From assembly GCA_016212195.1 (NCBI GenBank), contig JACRGW010000012.1, positions 1-25,028 of the forward strand: 25,028 nucleotides of DNA. The letters are read 5' to 3'. Below the pieces are notes generated by a model, which saw only the letters and a list, made by a program, of their open reading frames with translations, made no database searches and was not told where the DNA came from. Made by a program: the position numbers and the translations under genes. Every line of letters starts with the position of its first letter. Position 1 is the stretch's first letter. Source of the DNA: Nitrospirota bacterium. Its GTDB lineage: Bacteria; Nitrospirota; Thermodesulfovibrionia; JACRGW01. Positions 1 through 6,033 of the stretch are shown piece after piece.

Positions 1-722
1 AAGATTGTAAACAGAAGTGCAAAAGGAGTCACAAGGGAAAGTCTTGGAATGAATGCCCGATGATACCAATACTTACTTTTCAGCTTGACTAAGATGAGCC
101 GAGTTATGATGCCTGCAGCAAAGGGAATACCGAGGTAGATCAAAACAGTTGACGCAATTTCAGTAATGGAAACTTCAACGATTGCGCCGTTCAAGCCGAA
201 AAGGGGTGGTAGGATCGTGATGAAAAAGTAAGCATAGACGGAGTAAAGGAGAACTTGGAATAGAGCATTGAATGCAACGAGACCTGCCGCAAGTTCAGCA
301 TCGCCTTTGGCAAGATCGTTCCAGACCAGAACCATCGCAATGCACCTTGCAAGTCCCACCAAAATCACGCCGACCATCATTTGCGGCTTGTCAGGTAAGA
401 GGACTATTGCCAGTGCAAACATAACGACGGGACCAACGATCCAGTTTTGAACGAGGGATAAAACGAGCAATCGCACGTTTTTGAAAACTGTAGGTAATTC
501 TTCATAGCGAACCTTTGCCAACGGCGGATACATCATAAGAATCAAACCGATTGCAATGGGGATATTTGTTGTTCCCGATTTGAAGGTATCCCAGAACGTG
601 GCTATCGATGGAAAGAGGTAGCCAAGCAAGACACCAGCGGACATTGTGAGAAAAATCCAAAGTGTTAGGTATCTATCAATGAATGAGAGTTGCTTCGTTG
701 TAGTTCGCATTGTGTTATTCAT
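1..722 (-). CDS. acr3: Arsenite efflux permease Acr3 (partial, C-terminus off the window)
   Basis: Inner-membrane transporter expected to export arsenite made by ArsC. The reading frame is open from an ATG at 722 to the window edge, giving 240 residues; Acr3 proteins are usually 340-400, so the last third is missing. Visible hallmarks are the N-terminal FIDRYLTLWIF segment, a series of hydrophobic helices, and the family signature ARCIAMVLVWNDLAKGD at about residues 126-141, with the conserved membrane cysteine (C127) of Acr3-type (not ArsB-type) permeases. The ATG at 722 overlaps the end of arsC by 8 nt; a second in-frame ATG at 710 is equally possible because neither has a clear Shine-Dalgarno. 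Co-transcribed with arsC. It may be the second gene of a cassette-like insertion whose boundary lies at 1176-1194. Confidence 0.9.
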   Translation of the reverse strand, partial: MNNTMRTTTKQLSFIDRYLTLWIFLTMSAGVLLGYLFPSIATFWDTFKSGTTNIPIAIGLILMMYPPLAKVRYEELPTVFKNVRLLVLSLVQNWIVGPVVMFALAIVLLPDKPQMMVGVILVGLARCIAMVLVWNDLAKGDAELAAGLVAFNALFQVLLYSVYAYFFITILPPLFGLNGAIVEVSITEIASTVLIYLGIPFAAGIITRLILVKLKSKYWYHRAFIPRLSLVTPFALLFTI

Positions 723-1143
723 GTGTCAATGTTTGGGAGTAGAAATTGTGAAAGACCCTCCTGATTTCATCTCGGATGCGTCTGAAAACCTGAGAAACTT
801 CAGCATCAGTTCCTCGCACTGCGGCAGGGTCTTCAAAACCGAGATGGAACCTGTGTTTGACTTGACCGATAAAAACCGGACAAGTCTCCTTTGCATTATC
901 GCACACTGTGATCACATAGTCAAAAGGTTGCTCGATGAATTGTTTGACACTCTTGGGATATTGCCTTAAGATATCAATGCCAATTTCCTTCATTACCTGC
1001 ACGGCAAATGGATTTACCTTGTCCGACGGATTCGTACCTGCCGAGAAGACCTGCAAGTTGGGGTCAAACGATCTGAGCAAGCCCTCTGCCATCTGACTTC
1101 GGGCTGAGTTTTCTGTACAAAGAATGAGGAATCTCTTCTGCAT
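715..1143 (-). CDS. arsC: Arsenate reductase ArsC, low-molecular-weight phosphatase type (thioredoxin-linked)
   Basis: Reduces arsenate to arsenite in the cytoplasm for export by the overlapping permease. With the ATG at 1143 (142 aa), the P-loop is C9-T-E-N-S-A-R15-S and the two redox cysteines are C81 and C88 (VCDNAKETC). This triad matches the spacing of the Staphylococcus/Bacillus ArsC group, which cycles a disulfide released by thioredoxin. The general-acid aspartate lies in FEDPAA (D105). A TTG one codon earlier (1146) is open, but AAGGA sits at good spacing for the ATG. No ArsR repressor gene is seen in the window. About 30 nt upstream of the start is a GTTAGCTGC boundary resembling those of the modules at 3832-4825, suggesting the ars pair arrived as one unit. 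Confidence 0.93.
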   Translation of the reverse strand: MQKRFLILCTENSARSQMAEGLLRSFDPNLQVFSAGTNPSDKVNPFAVQVMKEIGIDILRQYPKSVKQFIEQPFDYVITVCDNAKETCPVFIGQVKHRFHLGFEDPAAVRGTDAEVSQVFRRIRDEIRRVFHNFYSQTLTHE

Positions 1144-1175
1144 CAATAATCCTTATTGTGGCCAATGAATCTCTG

Positions 1176-1266
1176 AACGCAAATGGCAGCTAACTTGTTT
1201 ACAAGCGAAATAAGTTCGTTTATCCCCTCAAAATTGGGGGTATAGACGAACCTGTTTCGTTTATCC
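1176..1266 (-). repeat. Cassette-type boundary plus leader palindrome upstream of arsC (copy 1)
   Basis: Read on the minus strand, the stretch ends in CGCTTGTAAACAAGTTAGC followed by TGCCATTTGCG, then 32 nt to the arsC start. The same arrangement (CGCTTGTGAACAAGTTAGT, TGCAATTGCGGG) occurs at 4807-4892 upstream of the lipoprotein gene. Both copies also carry, further upstream, a hairpin with TCTAT/ATAGA arms (1241-1266 here) and a short AATTTTGAG/CAAAATTG stretch, so the alignment spans about 75 bp although identity outside the core is patchy. I interpret it as a recombination-site-like element. Confidence 0.5.
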
Positions 1267-1554
1267 TGATTCTGACTGATAAGCTAAAATACCCTGTTGC
1301 CTGACTTTCTTTGTCACTTACCACCACCTTTCTCGATGCTTATACTGTCCAGCGGATTCCTGATCTTTCTAAGGCTTTTTGTGCTTACAATGAGACAATT
1401 CTATTGATCATTATTTGTTATTACTTCCCAATAATCACCTTTATTCCATGAAAGGAATATATCAGGGTATTCATGGACTGTCAAGGTTCAGTATTTTATT
1501 GATAGTACTTAATTTAAGCACATGTGAAATATTTGTCTGAATATAGTTGAAGTA

Positions 1555-1639
1555 GTCATTCCTGTGGAATCAGGAATCCAGTTCCTTATCACTATTCCCT
1601 AAGTAACACTGTCTGGATTCCCGCTTTCGCGAGAATGAC
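1555..1639. repeat. Dispersed imperfect palindrome (GTCATTC...GAATGAC type)
   Basis: Left arm from GTCATTCCTGTGG to AATCCAG (1555-1581) and right arm from CTGGATTCCCGC to GAGAATGAC (1613-1639) are imperfect reverse complements around a 31-nt centre. This style of mobile palindrome is common between genes in many environmental genomes. It lies in the 553-nt gap 1144-1696, where I see no gene; apart from this repeat and the boundary element at 1176-1266 the gap is AT-rich with nothing recognisable. Confidence 0.7.
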
Positions 1640-1696
1640 AAACAGGGGTATTCAAAACGTTTAAAATTTAAATAATTCCTATCTTACTACAAAGGT

Positions 1697-2338
1697 TCAC
1701 TTAAGTATCTTCCCTGTCTTTCTGCTCCAGAGGAGGAGGTCGAGCTCATCCATATCTATGTTGATCTTATTTGAGAAGGACTTCATTTTATTTTCTATAT
1801 CCATATATTTCTTTTTTGTATTTGGTTTTTCGATATCTTTAATTACGCCAAATTCATGGAGGGATCTGAGGATATGTTTATCAAGGATGGCATATCCCCT
1901 GAATCCGATGTTCCTTAAGAAGTGGCTTGCCTCTTTGTATCCGAGTCCTTTTATGCCGGGATTCTTTGCGAAGAAATCCCGCCTTTCATAGAAGTCTTTA
2001 AGGAATTCTATCTTTTCCTTGAGCCTAAAGCCTAACGCCCTATTTATATACTCACGGGTATGAATTATAAATTCTGATCTCTTATTTGGAAAACGATGGC
2101 CACCACAACGAAGATCTTTCATATCCTTTATACTCCCTTTAAGAAGAAGGTCTCCGAGGTTATTGATACAGTTAATCCCCATCTGGGCGCTTGCGTTCGC
2201 AGTGAGTATGCAGAAGCAGAGTTCTTTAAATATAGCCTCGTCTCCTTTTTCCCATGTCTCTTGGAATTCCCTGAGGCGGTTTTTTATTTCTTTCTTTTTG
2301 AGTTTATGGTCTTTTTGGAGTTCTTTGATATTTGACAT
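1697..2338 (-). CDS. ogg: 8-oxoguanine DNA glycosylase/AP lyase, archaeal Ogg2 type
   Basis: Base-excision repair enzyme removing 8-oxoguanine and nicking the strand. The 213-residue protein has the helix-hairpin-helix-GPD fold of the Methanocaldococcus Ogg group: FCILTANASAQMG near residue 42, the hairpin GIKGLGYKEASHFLRN at 128-143 with the probable Schiff-base lysine K135, and the catalytic aspartate D153 in AILDKHILRSL. The basic tail SRKTGKILK matches the short conserved C-terminus of this family. The ATG at 2338 has a GGAAG box at fair distance. It lies downstream of dinB in the same orientation, separated by a 120-bp palindromic repeat, so it may belong to the lexA-dinB repair cluster. 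Confidence 0.88.
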   Translation of the reverse strand: MSNIKELQKDHKLKKKEIKNRLREFQETWEKGDEAIFKELCFCILTANASAQMGINCINNLGDLLLKGSIKDMKDLRCGGHRFPNKRSEFIIHTREYINRALGFRLKEKIEFLKDFYERRDFFAKNPGIKGLGYKEASHFLRNIGFRGYAILDKHILRSLHEFGVIKDIEKPNTKKKYMDIENKMKSFSNKINIDMDELDLLLWSRKTGKILK

Positions 2339-2357
2339 ATATAGTCTTCCTCTTCTT

Positions 2358-2480
2358 CACCCTCCCCTCCATCCCCTCCCATCAAGGGAGGAGAGTAATT
2401 GATAATTTCCTCTTCACTTGTGGGAGAATAATCCAACAATTCCCTCTCCCCTTGCGGGAGAGGGTTAGGGTGAGGGGGGT
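2358..2480. repeat. Dispersed palindromic repeat, CACCCTCCCC...GGTGAGGGGG family, copy 1
   Basis: Starts with CACCCTCCCCTCCATCCCCT and ends with AGGGTTAGGGTGAGGGGGG, so the outer arms are inverted; a second internal hairpin is CCCTCTCCCC/GGGAGAGGG. The first 35 nt are nearly identical to 5856-5890 upstream of lexA. It fills the gap between dinB and ogg and ends 20 nt before the ogg start codon. Confidence 0.8.
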
Positions 2481-2495
2481 GTTTAAAAATTTATA

Positions 2496-3740
2496 TCACT
2501 TAACATTAACACACCTCACCCCTGAAGGCCTCCAGGCAGGGGAGATCACGCCACTGTTATCCTCCTGTATTTTATACGACCCCCATGTAAGTGTAAAATC
2601 CCCGTACCTGTCATTTATCCTGTCCATTGTCTGAAGGAGTGATTTCCTTCTTCTCGACTCTTTAAATAATGAAAGCTGTAGAGGGTCTCTGGTCAGAGTA
2701 GATAGAGATACGCCGAGGAGTCTTATCTTGTCCCTTAGTCTTATACTGTTTATTATATCCATCGCACTCAGGTAGATAACATGGGTGTCATTGGTAAAGT
2801 CTTTAAGAGTTTTTTGTTTCGAAAATGTCTCGAAGTCTGGGTATCTTATGACGAGGGATATAACCTTTCCGATAAATCCGTTTTTTCTTGCCCTTCTTCC
2901 AACCATCTCTGAGAGCCTGAGGAGGTAGGCATCTATTTCTCTTCTATCCCATATATCCTTTGGAAGTGTCATGCTGTGACCTATGGATTTGGCATCTTCA
3001 GGCTCTCTGGTAACAGGGGAGTCGTCAAGTCCTAAGCCCATCGCTTTGAGCCTTATTCCAATGATACCGAATCTATTTCTAAGGACACTCAAGGGAATTC
3101 GTCCTAATTCACCGCATGTCTTTATGCCCATCGTACCGAGTATAGCAGATATCTTCTGCCCTATGCCCCATAATTCTTTTATAGGTAGGTCTTCGATGGT
3201 GTCTCTTACATCTTCGGGTTTAATCCATTTTAGCCCATCAGGTTTCTGGATATCGCTTGCAAGTTTTGCTATCAGCTTATTCGGGCCTATACCTATGGTG
3301 CAGGTTATACCGAACCTGTCCTTTACTGCCTTCTTTATCGCCATTCCGACTGTCTCAGGGCTTCCGAAGAGGTGGTAGGATGCTGTTATATCGAGGAATG
3401 CCTCATCGATGGAGTATACCTCTACATCAGGTGTAAAGGTGAGGTATATCCTTTCAAGTTCCATGCATGTATAGGCATATTTTTCATTATCTCCGATCAC
3501 GAGTATTAACTGCGGGCATACCTTCTTCCCTTCATAGATGTTCATGCCTGTCTTTACGCCATAGGCCCTAGCCTCATAAGATGCTGTAGTTATTACAGTC
3601 CTCTTTGCAGAGCCATGTACCATATGGTGCATGGCAGAGCCAATGACCGCTATCGGTTTTCCTTTAAGATAGGGCTTCGTTTTCTGCTCTACAGAGGCAA
3701 AGAAGGCATCCATATCTACGCAGAGTGTTATCCTGGACAT
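2496..3740 (-). CDS. dinB: DNA polymerase IV (Y-family translesion polymerase)
   Basis: Error-prone lesion-bypass polymerase, expected to be part of the SOS response. The 414-residue protein starts ITLCVDMDAFFASVE, giving the metal ligand D9, and contains YSIDEAFLDIT with D112/E113, completing the catalytic carboxylates. The helix-hairpin-helix thumb (ELWGIGQKISAILGTMGIKTCGELG, in shorter pieces) and the little-finger domain follow. The C-terminus ends GVISPAWRPSGVRCVNVK, a tail I know from other DinB proteins, so the stop next to the repeat at 2358-2480 appears natural. No strong Shine-Dalgarno precedes the ATG. The gene lies in line with lexA and the 86-residue ORF but is separated from them by two cassette-like modules. 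Confidence 0.95.
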   Translation of the reverse strand: MSRITLCVDMDAFFASVEQKTKPYLKGKPIAVIGSAMHHMVHGSAKRTVITTASYEARAYGVKTGMNIYEGKKVCPQLILVIGDNEKYAYTCMELERIYLTFTPDVEVYSIDEAFLDITASYHLFGSPETVGMAIKKAVKDRFGITCTIGIGPNKLIAKLASDIQKPDGLKWIKPEDVRDTIEDLPIKELWGIGQKISAILGTMGIKTCGELGRIPLSVLRNRFGIIGIRLKAMGLGLDDSPVTREPEDAKSIGHSMTLPKDIWDRREIDAYLLRLSEMVGRRARKNGFIGKVISLVIRYPDFETFSKQKTLKDFTNDTHVIYLSAMDIINSIRLRDKIRLLGVSLSTLTRDPLQLSLFKESRRRKSLLQTMDRINDRYGDFTLTWGSYKIQEDNSGVISPAWRPSGVRCVNVK

Positions 3741-3782
3741 AAAAATTTGGGTATTATTTAAGATAATTCTTATTTGATGTCT

Positions 3783-3850
3783 GCGGTACAGACGAAGCCA
3801 TAAGGTTTATAAATTCTCCGTTTGTGCCGCTGTTATCTGTCGTTGCGGGC
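3783..3850 (-). other. attC-like imperfect palindrome, 3' boundary of the AhpD-like module
   Basis: On the minus strand the AhpD-like gene is followed by GCCCGCAACGACAGATAAC (3832-3850), then a 12-bp imperfect stem GCGGCACAAACG (3819-3830) pairing with CGTCTGTACCGC (3783-3794) across a 24-nt loop. The layout, TAAC box followed by an imperfect stem, copies the site at 4246-4320, but the expected GTTA box at the far end is absent (AGACATC instead). This may be a decayed outer site at the junction with the dinB upstream region. Confidence 0.5.
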
Positions 3851-3857
3851 ATATGCT

Positions 3858-4214
3858 TTAATTTTCTTCAACCTTACAACAAACATCTTCCTCAATCTGT
3901 TTGCCTTGCTGTAATTCTTTGTAAACCTGAAATGCTTTCAATGCCCATTGCTCTCCAGGACAGCCCCCCTCTGTCATTGCAACATTAAGAAATTCCAATA
4001 ATTCCTCTTGTGTTACCCCAATTTGGTAAGCCATTTTGGTATATGCCTTTACACATGGTTCACATTTCGTAACAACAACTATTGCGAGGGCTGCAAGAAT
4101 TTTATATTTAGCAGGCACTACGCTATCTTTGAATGTTTCCTCTCTCATCCGAACAAGACCACCTGTTACTCTTGGACTGAGCTTTCTTAACTCAGTGTAA
4201 AGATTTTCAACCAT
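3858..4214 (-). CDS. AhpD-like / carboxymuconolactone decarboxylase family protein
   Basis: Small all-helical protein of 118 residues; family members are thiol peroxidase-type or lactone decarboxylase enzymes. The redox motif is K50-C51-E-P-C54-V-K-A-Y58; AhpD-type enzymes have a histidine at the position of Y58, so the usual proton relay is changed. Two extra cysteines close the protein (DVCCKVEEN), and another lies in TEGGCPGEQWA. I chose the ATG at 4214 because GGAGG stands 7 nt upstream; an upstream in-frame start (4241) would read into the boundary repeat. The gene fits tightly between two inverted GTTA-type ends (3832-3850 and 4234-4252), as expected for a single-gene cassette. Substrate unknown; CMD-family proteins are sometimes found in arsenic loci, which is only suggestive here. 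Confidence 0.8.
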   Translation of the reverse strand: MVENLYTELRKLSPRVTGGLVRMREETFKDSVVPAKYKILAALAIVVVTKCEPCVKAYTKMAYQIGVTQEELLEFLNVAMTEGGCPGEQWALKAFQVYKELQQGKQIEEDVCCKVEEN

Positions 4215-4245
4215 ATTAATTCCTCCTTCCTTTACCCACAATTTA

Positions 4246-4320
4246 CGCTAACGGGCAGCAGGCTAAAAGAAGTGTGTAGCATTTGCCTTTTAATCTGTTC
4301 ATTTTAGCCTGCTGTTAGTT
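4246..4320 (-). other. attC-like recombination site between the two single-gene modules
   Basis: Minus-strand order: AACTAAC, AGCAGGCTAAAA, 33-nt loop, TTTTAGCCTGCT, four unpaired bases, GTTAGCG. The 12-bp stem (4257-4268 with 4302-4313) is perfect, and the outer boxes are partly complementary. This copies the R''-L''-L'-R' plan and size (about 75 bp) of integron attC sites, although the boxes deviate from RYYYAAC/GTTRRRY. The complementarity extends into both neighbouring genes' flanks: 4314-4332 is inverted relative to 4807-4825 (17 of 19 positions), and 4234-4252 is a diverged counterpart of 3832-3850. Confidence 0.6.
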
Positions 4321-4351
4321 GCAGTTGCGGGTATTCATAAATTCTCTGCTT

Positions 4352-4786
4352 TTATTCTGGTGGTGTAGAAGAAAGACGCTTACCACTTTTTATAATATCA
4401 ACTGCTTGTGCAAACCGCTTATGAAAAGTAGCCTCTGTCAATGTCGTTGCTATGTTTGTTGCGATTCTTCTTTTCGTAACAACTGTAACCCGAGTATTAT
4501 TCTTATCAACAGGATCGATCCATGCCCCCATAGCGGCTCCCATAGAAACAAGGTTCATTCCACTACTAGTAAGCATATACCCTTCAGACTTATGCTCCTC
4601 AATGGCATCTGCACCCTCCCAACGAAAAACTGTTTTTGCAATCTCCCATGCTTGGTCAGCATTCACAGGATAAACCTTCGCTGTTCCTTCATCTTTTGCC
4701 CTCACTACATCACTCATTGTGGCACATCCGCTAATTATAGCCAACAGCCCCATGAGAACTAAAATACTCGCCAACTTTTTGTGCAT
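4352..4786 (-). CDS. Small predicted lipoprotein, unknown function
   Basis: A 144-residue protein with a short basic N-terminus (MHKK), a hydrophobic stretch and a lipobox IISGC with C21, so it should be lipidated and membrane-anchored. The mature part has no cofactor motif; it contains an AWEIAKTVFRWEGADAIEE segment, a GMNLVSMGAAMGAWIDP hydrophobic patch and a basic TVVTKRRIAT strand, and may be a compact alpha/beta domain. I do not recognise a named family with certainty. GGAGG lies about 9 nt before the ATG. Start and stop are each only about 20 nt from inverted ends (4314-4332, 4807-4825), leaving room for a ribosome site but no promoter; expression probably depends on upstream transcription from lexA. 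Confidence 0.75.
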   Translation of the reverse strand: MHKKLASILVLMGLLAIISGCATMSDVVRAKDEGTAKVYPVNADQAWEIAKTVFRWEGADAIEEHKSEGYMLTSSGMNLVSMGAAMGAWIDPVDKNNTRVTVVTKRRIATNIATTLTEATFHKRFAQAVDIIKSGKRLSSTPPE

Positions 4787-4806
4787 TTTAAATAACCTCC
4801 TTTCAT

Positions 4807-4892
4807 GCCCGCAATTGCAACTAACTTGTTCACAAGCGACAATGTCGCTTTTTGTTCAATTTTGAGATGATAGACGCCAGAGTCGTCTATCC
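4807..4892 (-). repeat. Cassette-type boundary plus leader palindrome upstream of the lipoprotein gene (copy 2)
   Basis: Minus-strand sequence has a hairpin ATAGACG/CGTCTAT (about 4869-4891), then an inner hairpin AAGCGAC-ATT-GTCGCTT (about 4834-4850), then TGTGAACAAGTTAGTTGC and AATTGCGGGC before the gene. It is the counterpart of 1176-1266 before arsC. The remaining 4893-4986 up to the 86-residue ORF holds nothing I recognise. Confidence 0.5.
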
Positions 4893-4986
4893 ACACCTAT
4901 CCCATGTGACCGTTACCCCATTGTTTCCCCTAATGCGATAAAATGGTATCAAACCCTTCTCTCTCCGTCAAGGAATTTATGTCTCT

Positions 4987-5247
4987 CTACCCATGGGTCG
5001 TAGACGAGTCATCGGCAAGATTTTCAAGTCTCCATAAAAGTGATCTGGTATTGAAACTGAGTTCATAAAGGGTCTTTCCGTCAGAGACGGAGAAATGATA
5101 TATGATATTCTCCCCGTCCCTTGTCTTCCATGAATAGGTAATATCCGTGACCGGAAGGAGCCTTCCCAACCATCTGAACCTGACCGGTCTTATCTTATAA
5201 GGTAGCCCGAAGGAGGCCATGACACTTATCGTCTCACCTATATACAT
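4987..5247 (-). CDS. Small hypothetical protein translationally coupled to lexA (DUF6504-like)
   Basis: An 86-residue basic protein. The central block PVRFRWLGRLLPVTDITYSW followed by YELSFNTRSLLWRLENL resembles the short beta-rich proteins (DUF6504 type) that accompany mutasome/Y-polymerase genes; this assignment is by pattern only. Its ATG shares one base with the lexA stop (TGATG) and AGGAGG lies 5 nt upstream, so coupled translation with lexA is very likely. In a LexA-dinB setting a role in translesion synthesis is reasonable. The end ADDSSTTHG is not part of the conserved-looking block and may be a replaced tail where the downstream cassettes joined. Confidence 0.7.
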   Translation of the reverse strand: MYIGETISVMASFGLPYKIRPVRFRWLGRLLPVTDITYSWKTRDGENIIYHFSVSDGKTLYELSFNTRSLLWRLENLADDSSTTHG

Positions 5248-5846
5248 CAGAGCCTCCTTATGACACCTATTACCTTGCCTATGATGCTTGTATCATCAGG
5301 CTTATATCTAACCGGTTTAAGGTCTTTATTGGCGGGGATAAGGGTGATTGTGGTTTTACCGATGGATACCTTCTTCACCGTAACTTCGTCACCGATGAGA
5401 ACGACCGCAATATCCCCGCTTGAGACCACCTTCTGTGGTTTTACAACCACATAATCTCCGTCAAATATTCCTGCCTCTGTCATGCTGTCCCCTGTTATCC
5501 TCAAACCAAAGGCATCATGGACTTTGAAAAGGGATTTATCTATGAGTATATGTTCCTCTATATCTTCAATCGCAAGGATGGGTTTCCCTGCCCTGACTTT
5601 ACCTGCAACAGGGAGTTCTAAACCCTCTTTATGCTTAAACCCTGTAACCTCCAGCCCCCTTGCCTTGAAGGGATTGATCTTTATAAAACTCTTTTTCTCG
5701 AGTGCCCTGAGATGCCCCCTTGCTCCGAGCCATGTAAAGCCAAAATGCTCCCCTATCTCCCTCATTGTTGGTGGATAGCCATTGTCTCTTACATAAGTCT
5801 TGAGGAAGTCGAGTATCTTCTTTTGTCTTTCAGTCAATTCTTCCAT
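5247..5846 (-). CDS. lexA: LexA repressor (SOS regulator, S24 autopeptidase)
   Basis: Transcription repressor cleaved with activated RecA after DNA damage. With the ATG at 5846 (199 aa) the winged-helix N-domain includes PPTMREIGEHFGF and ARGHLRALEKKSFI; the cleavage dipeptide is A86-G87 in KVRAGKP, the nucleophile S121 in GDSMTEAGIFDGD and the general-base lysine K158 in DEVTVKKV. An upstream in-frame ATG at 5870 would add MEGRVKGI, encoded by the edge of a mobile repeat; AAGGA sits about 3-7 nt before the 5846 ATG, so I prefer the latter. First gene of a co-directional set (86-residue ORF, modules, dinB, ogg). It probably represses itself, but I could not define an operator with confidence. 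Confidence 0.95.
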   Translation of the reverse strand: MEELTERQKKILDFLKTYVRDNGYPPTMREIGEHFGFTWLGARGHLRALEKKSFIKINPFKARGLEVTGFKHKEGLELPVAGKVRAGKPILAIEDIEEHILIDKSLFKVHDAFGLRITGDSMTEAGIFDGDYVVVKPQKVVSSGDIAVVLIGDEVTVKKVSIGKTTITLIPANKDLKPVRYKPDDTSIIGKVIGVIRRL

Positions 5847-5855
5847 AATTCCTTT

Positions 5856-5976
5856 CACCCTCCCCTCCATCCCCTCCCATCAAGGGAGGGGAGACAAGAG
5901 GTGGGAGAGATAGCAACCAACTTCCCTCTCCCCTGGCGGCCATGGCTCCGTAGAGGAGAAGGTGGGGGTGAGGGGG
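5856..5976. repeat. Dispersed palindromic repeat, CACCCTCCCC...GGTGAGGGGG family, copy 2
   Basis: Begins CACCCTCCCCTCCATCCCCT and ends GGTGGGGGTGAGGGGG; about 35 nt at the left are almost identical to copy 1 (2358-2480), whereas the right half carries a different insert (GGCGGCCATGGCTCCG). It lies between the lexA promoter and the lexA start, so it would form a large hairpin in the lexA mRNA leader. Confidence 0.8.
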
Positions 5977-5992
5977 TTCTTTTATATTAACA

Positions 5993-6021
5993 AATGTATA
6001 CTATTTTAATCGGTTTGTCAA
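5993..6021 (-). promoter_or_regulatory. Predicted sigma70 promoter for lexA
   Basis: Minus strand: TTGACA (6016-6021), 17 nt, TACATT (5993-5998); an alternative -10 is TATACA at 15 nt. The A/T palindrome-like AAATGTATACTATTT overlapping the -10 (around 5992-6006) is a tentative place for a LexA operator, without consensus support. Confidence 0.5.
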
Positions 6022-6033
6022 GGGGGTATAATC

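Noticed and set aside
646..969. 107-codon plus-strand ORF opposite arsC
   Set aside because: It lies antisense to a well-conserved arsC, has no ribosome site and no recognisable domain; a shadow of the real gene.
2339..2495. CRISPR-like or tandem repeat array
   Set aside because: Only a single palindromic copy with no regular spacers; the second copy is 3.5 kb away.
3741..3800. LexA operator upstream of dinB in GTCTGCGGTACAGAC (CTG...CAG)
   Set aside because: The CTG/CAG spacing (5 nt) does not fit known LexA boxes, nothing equivalent is upstream of lexA, and the sequence is better explained as one arm of the attC-like palindrome.
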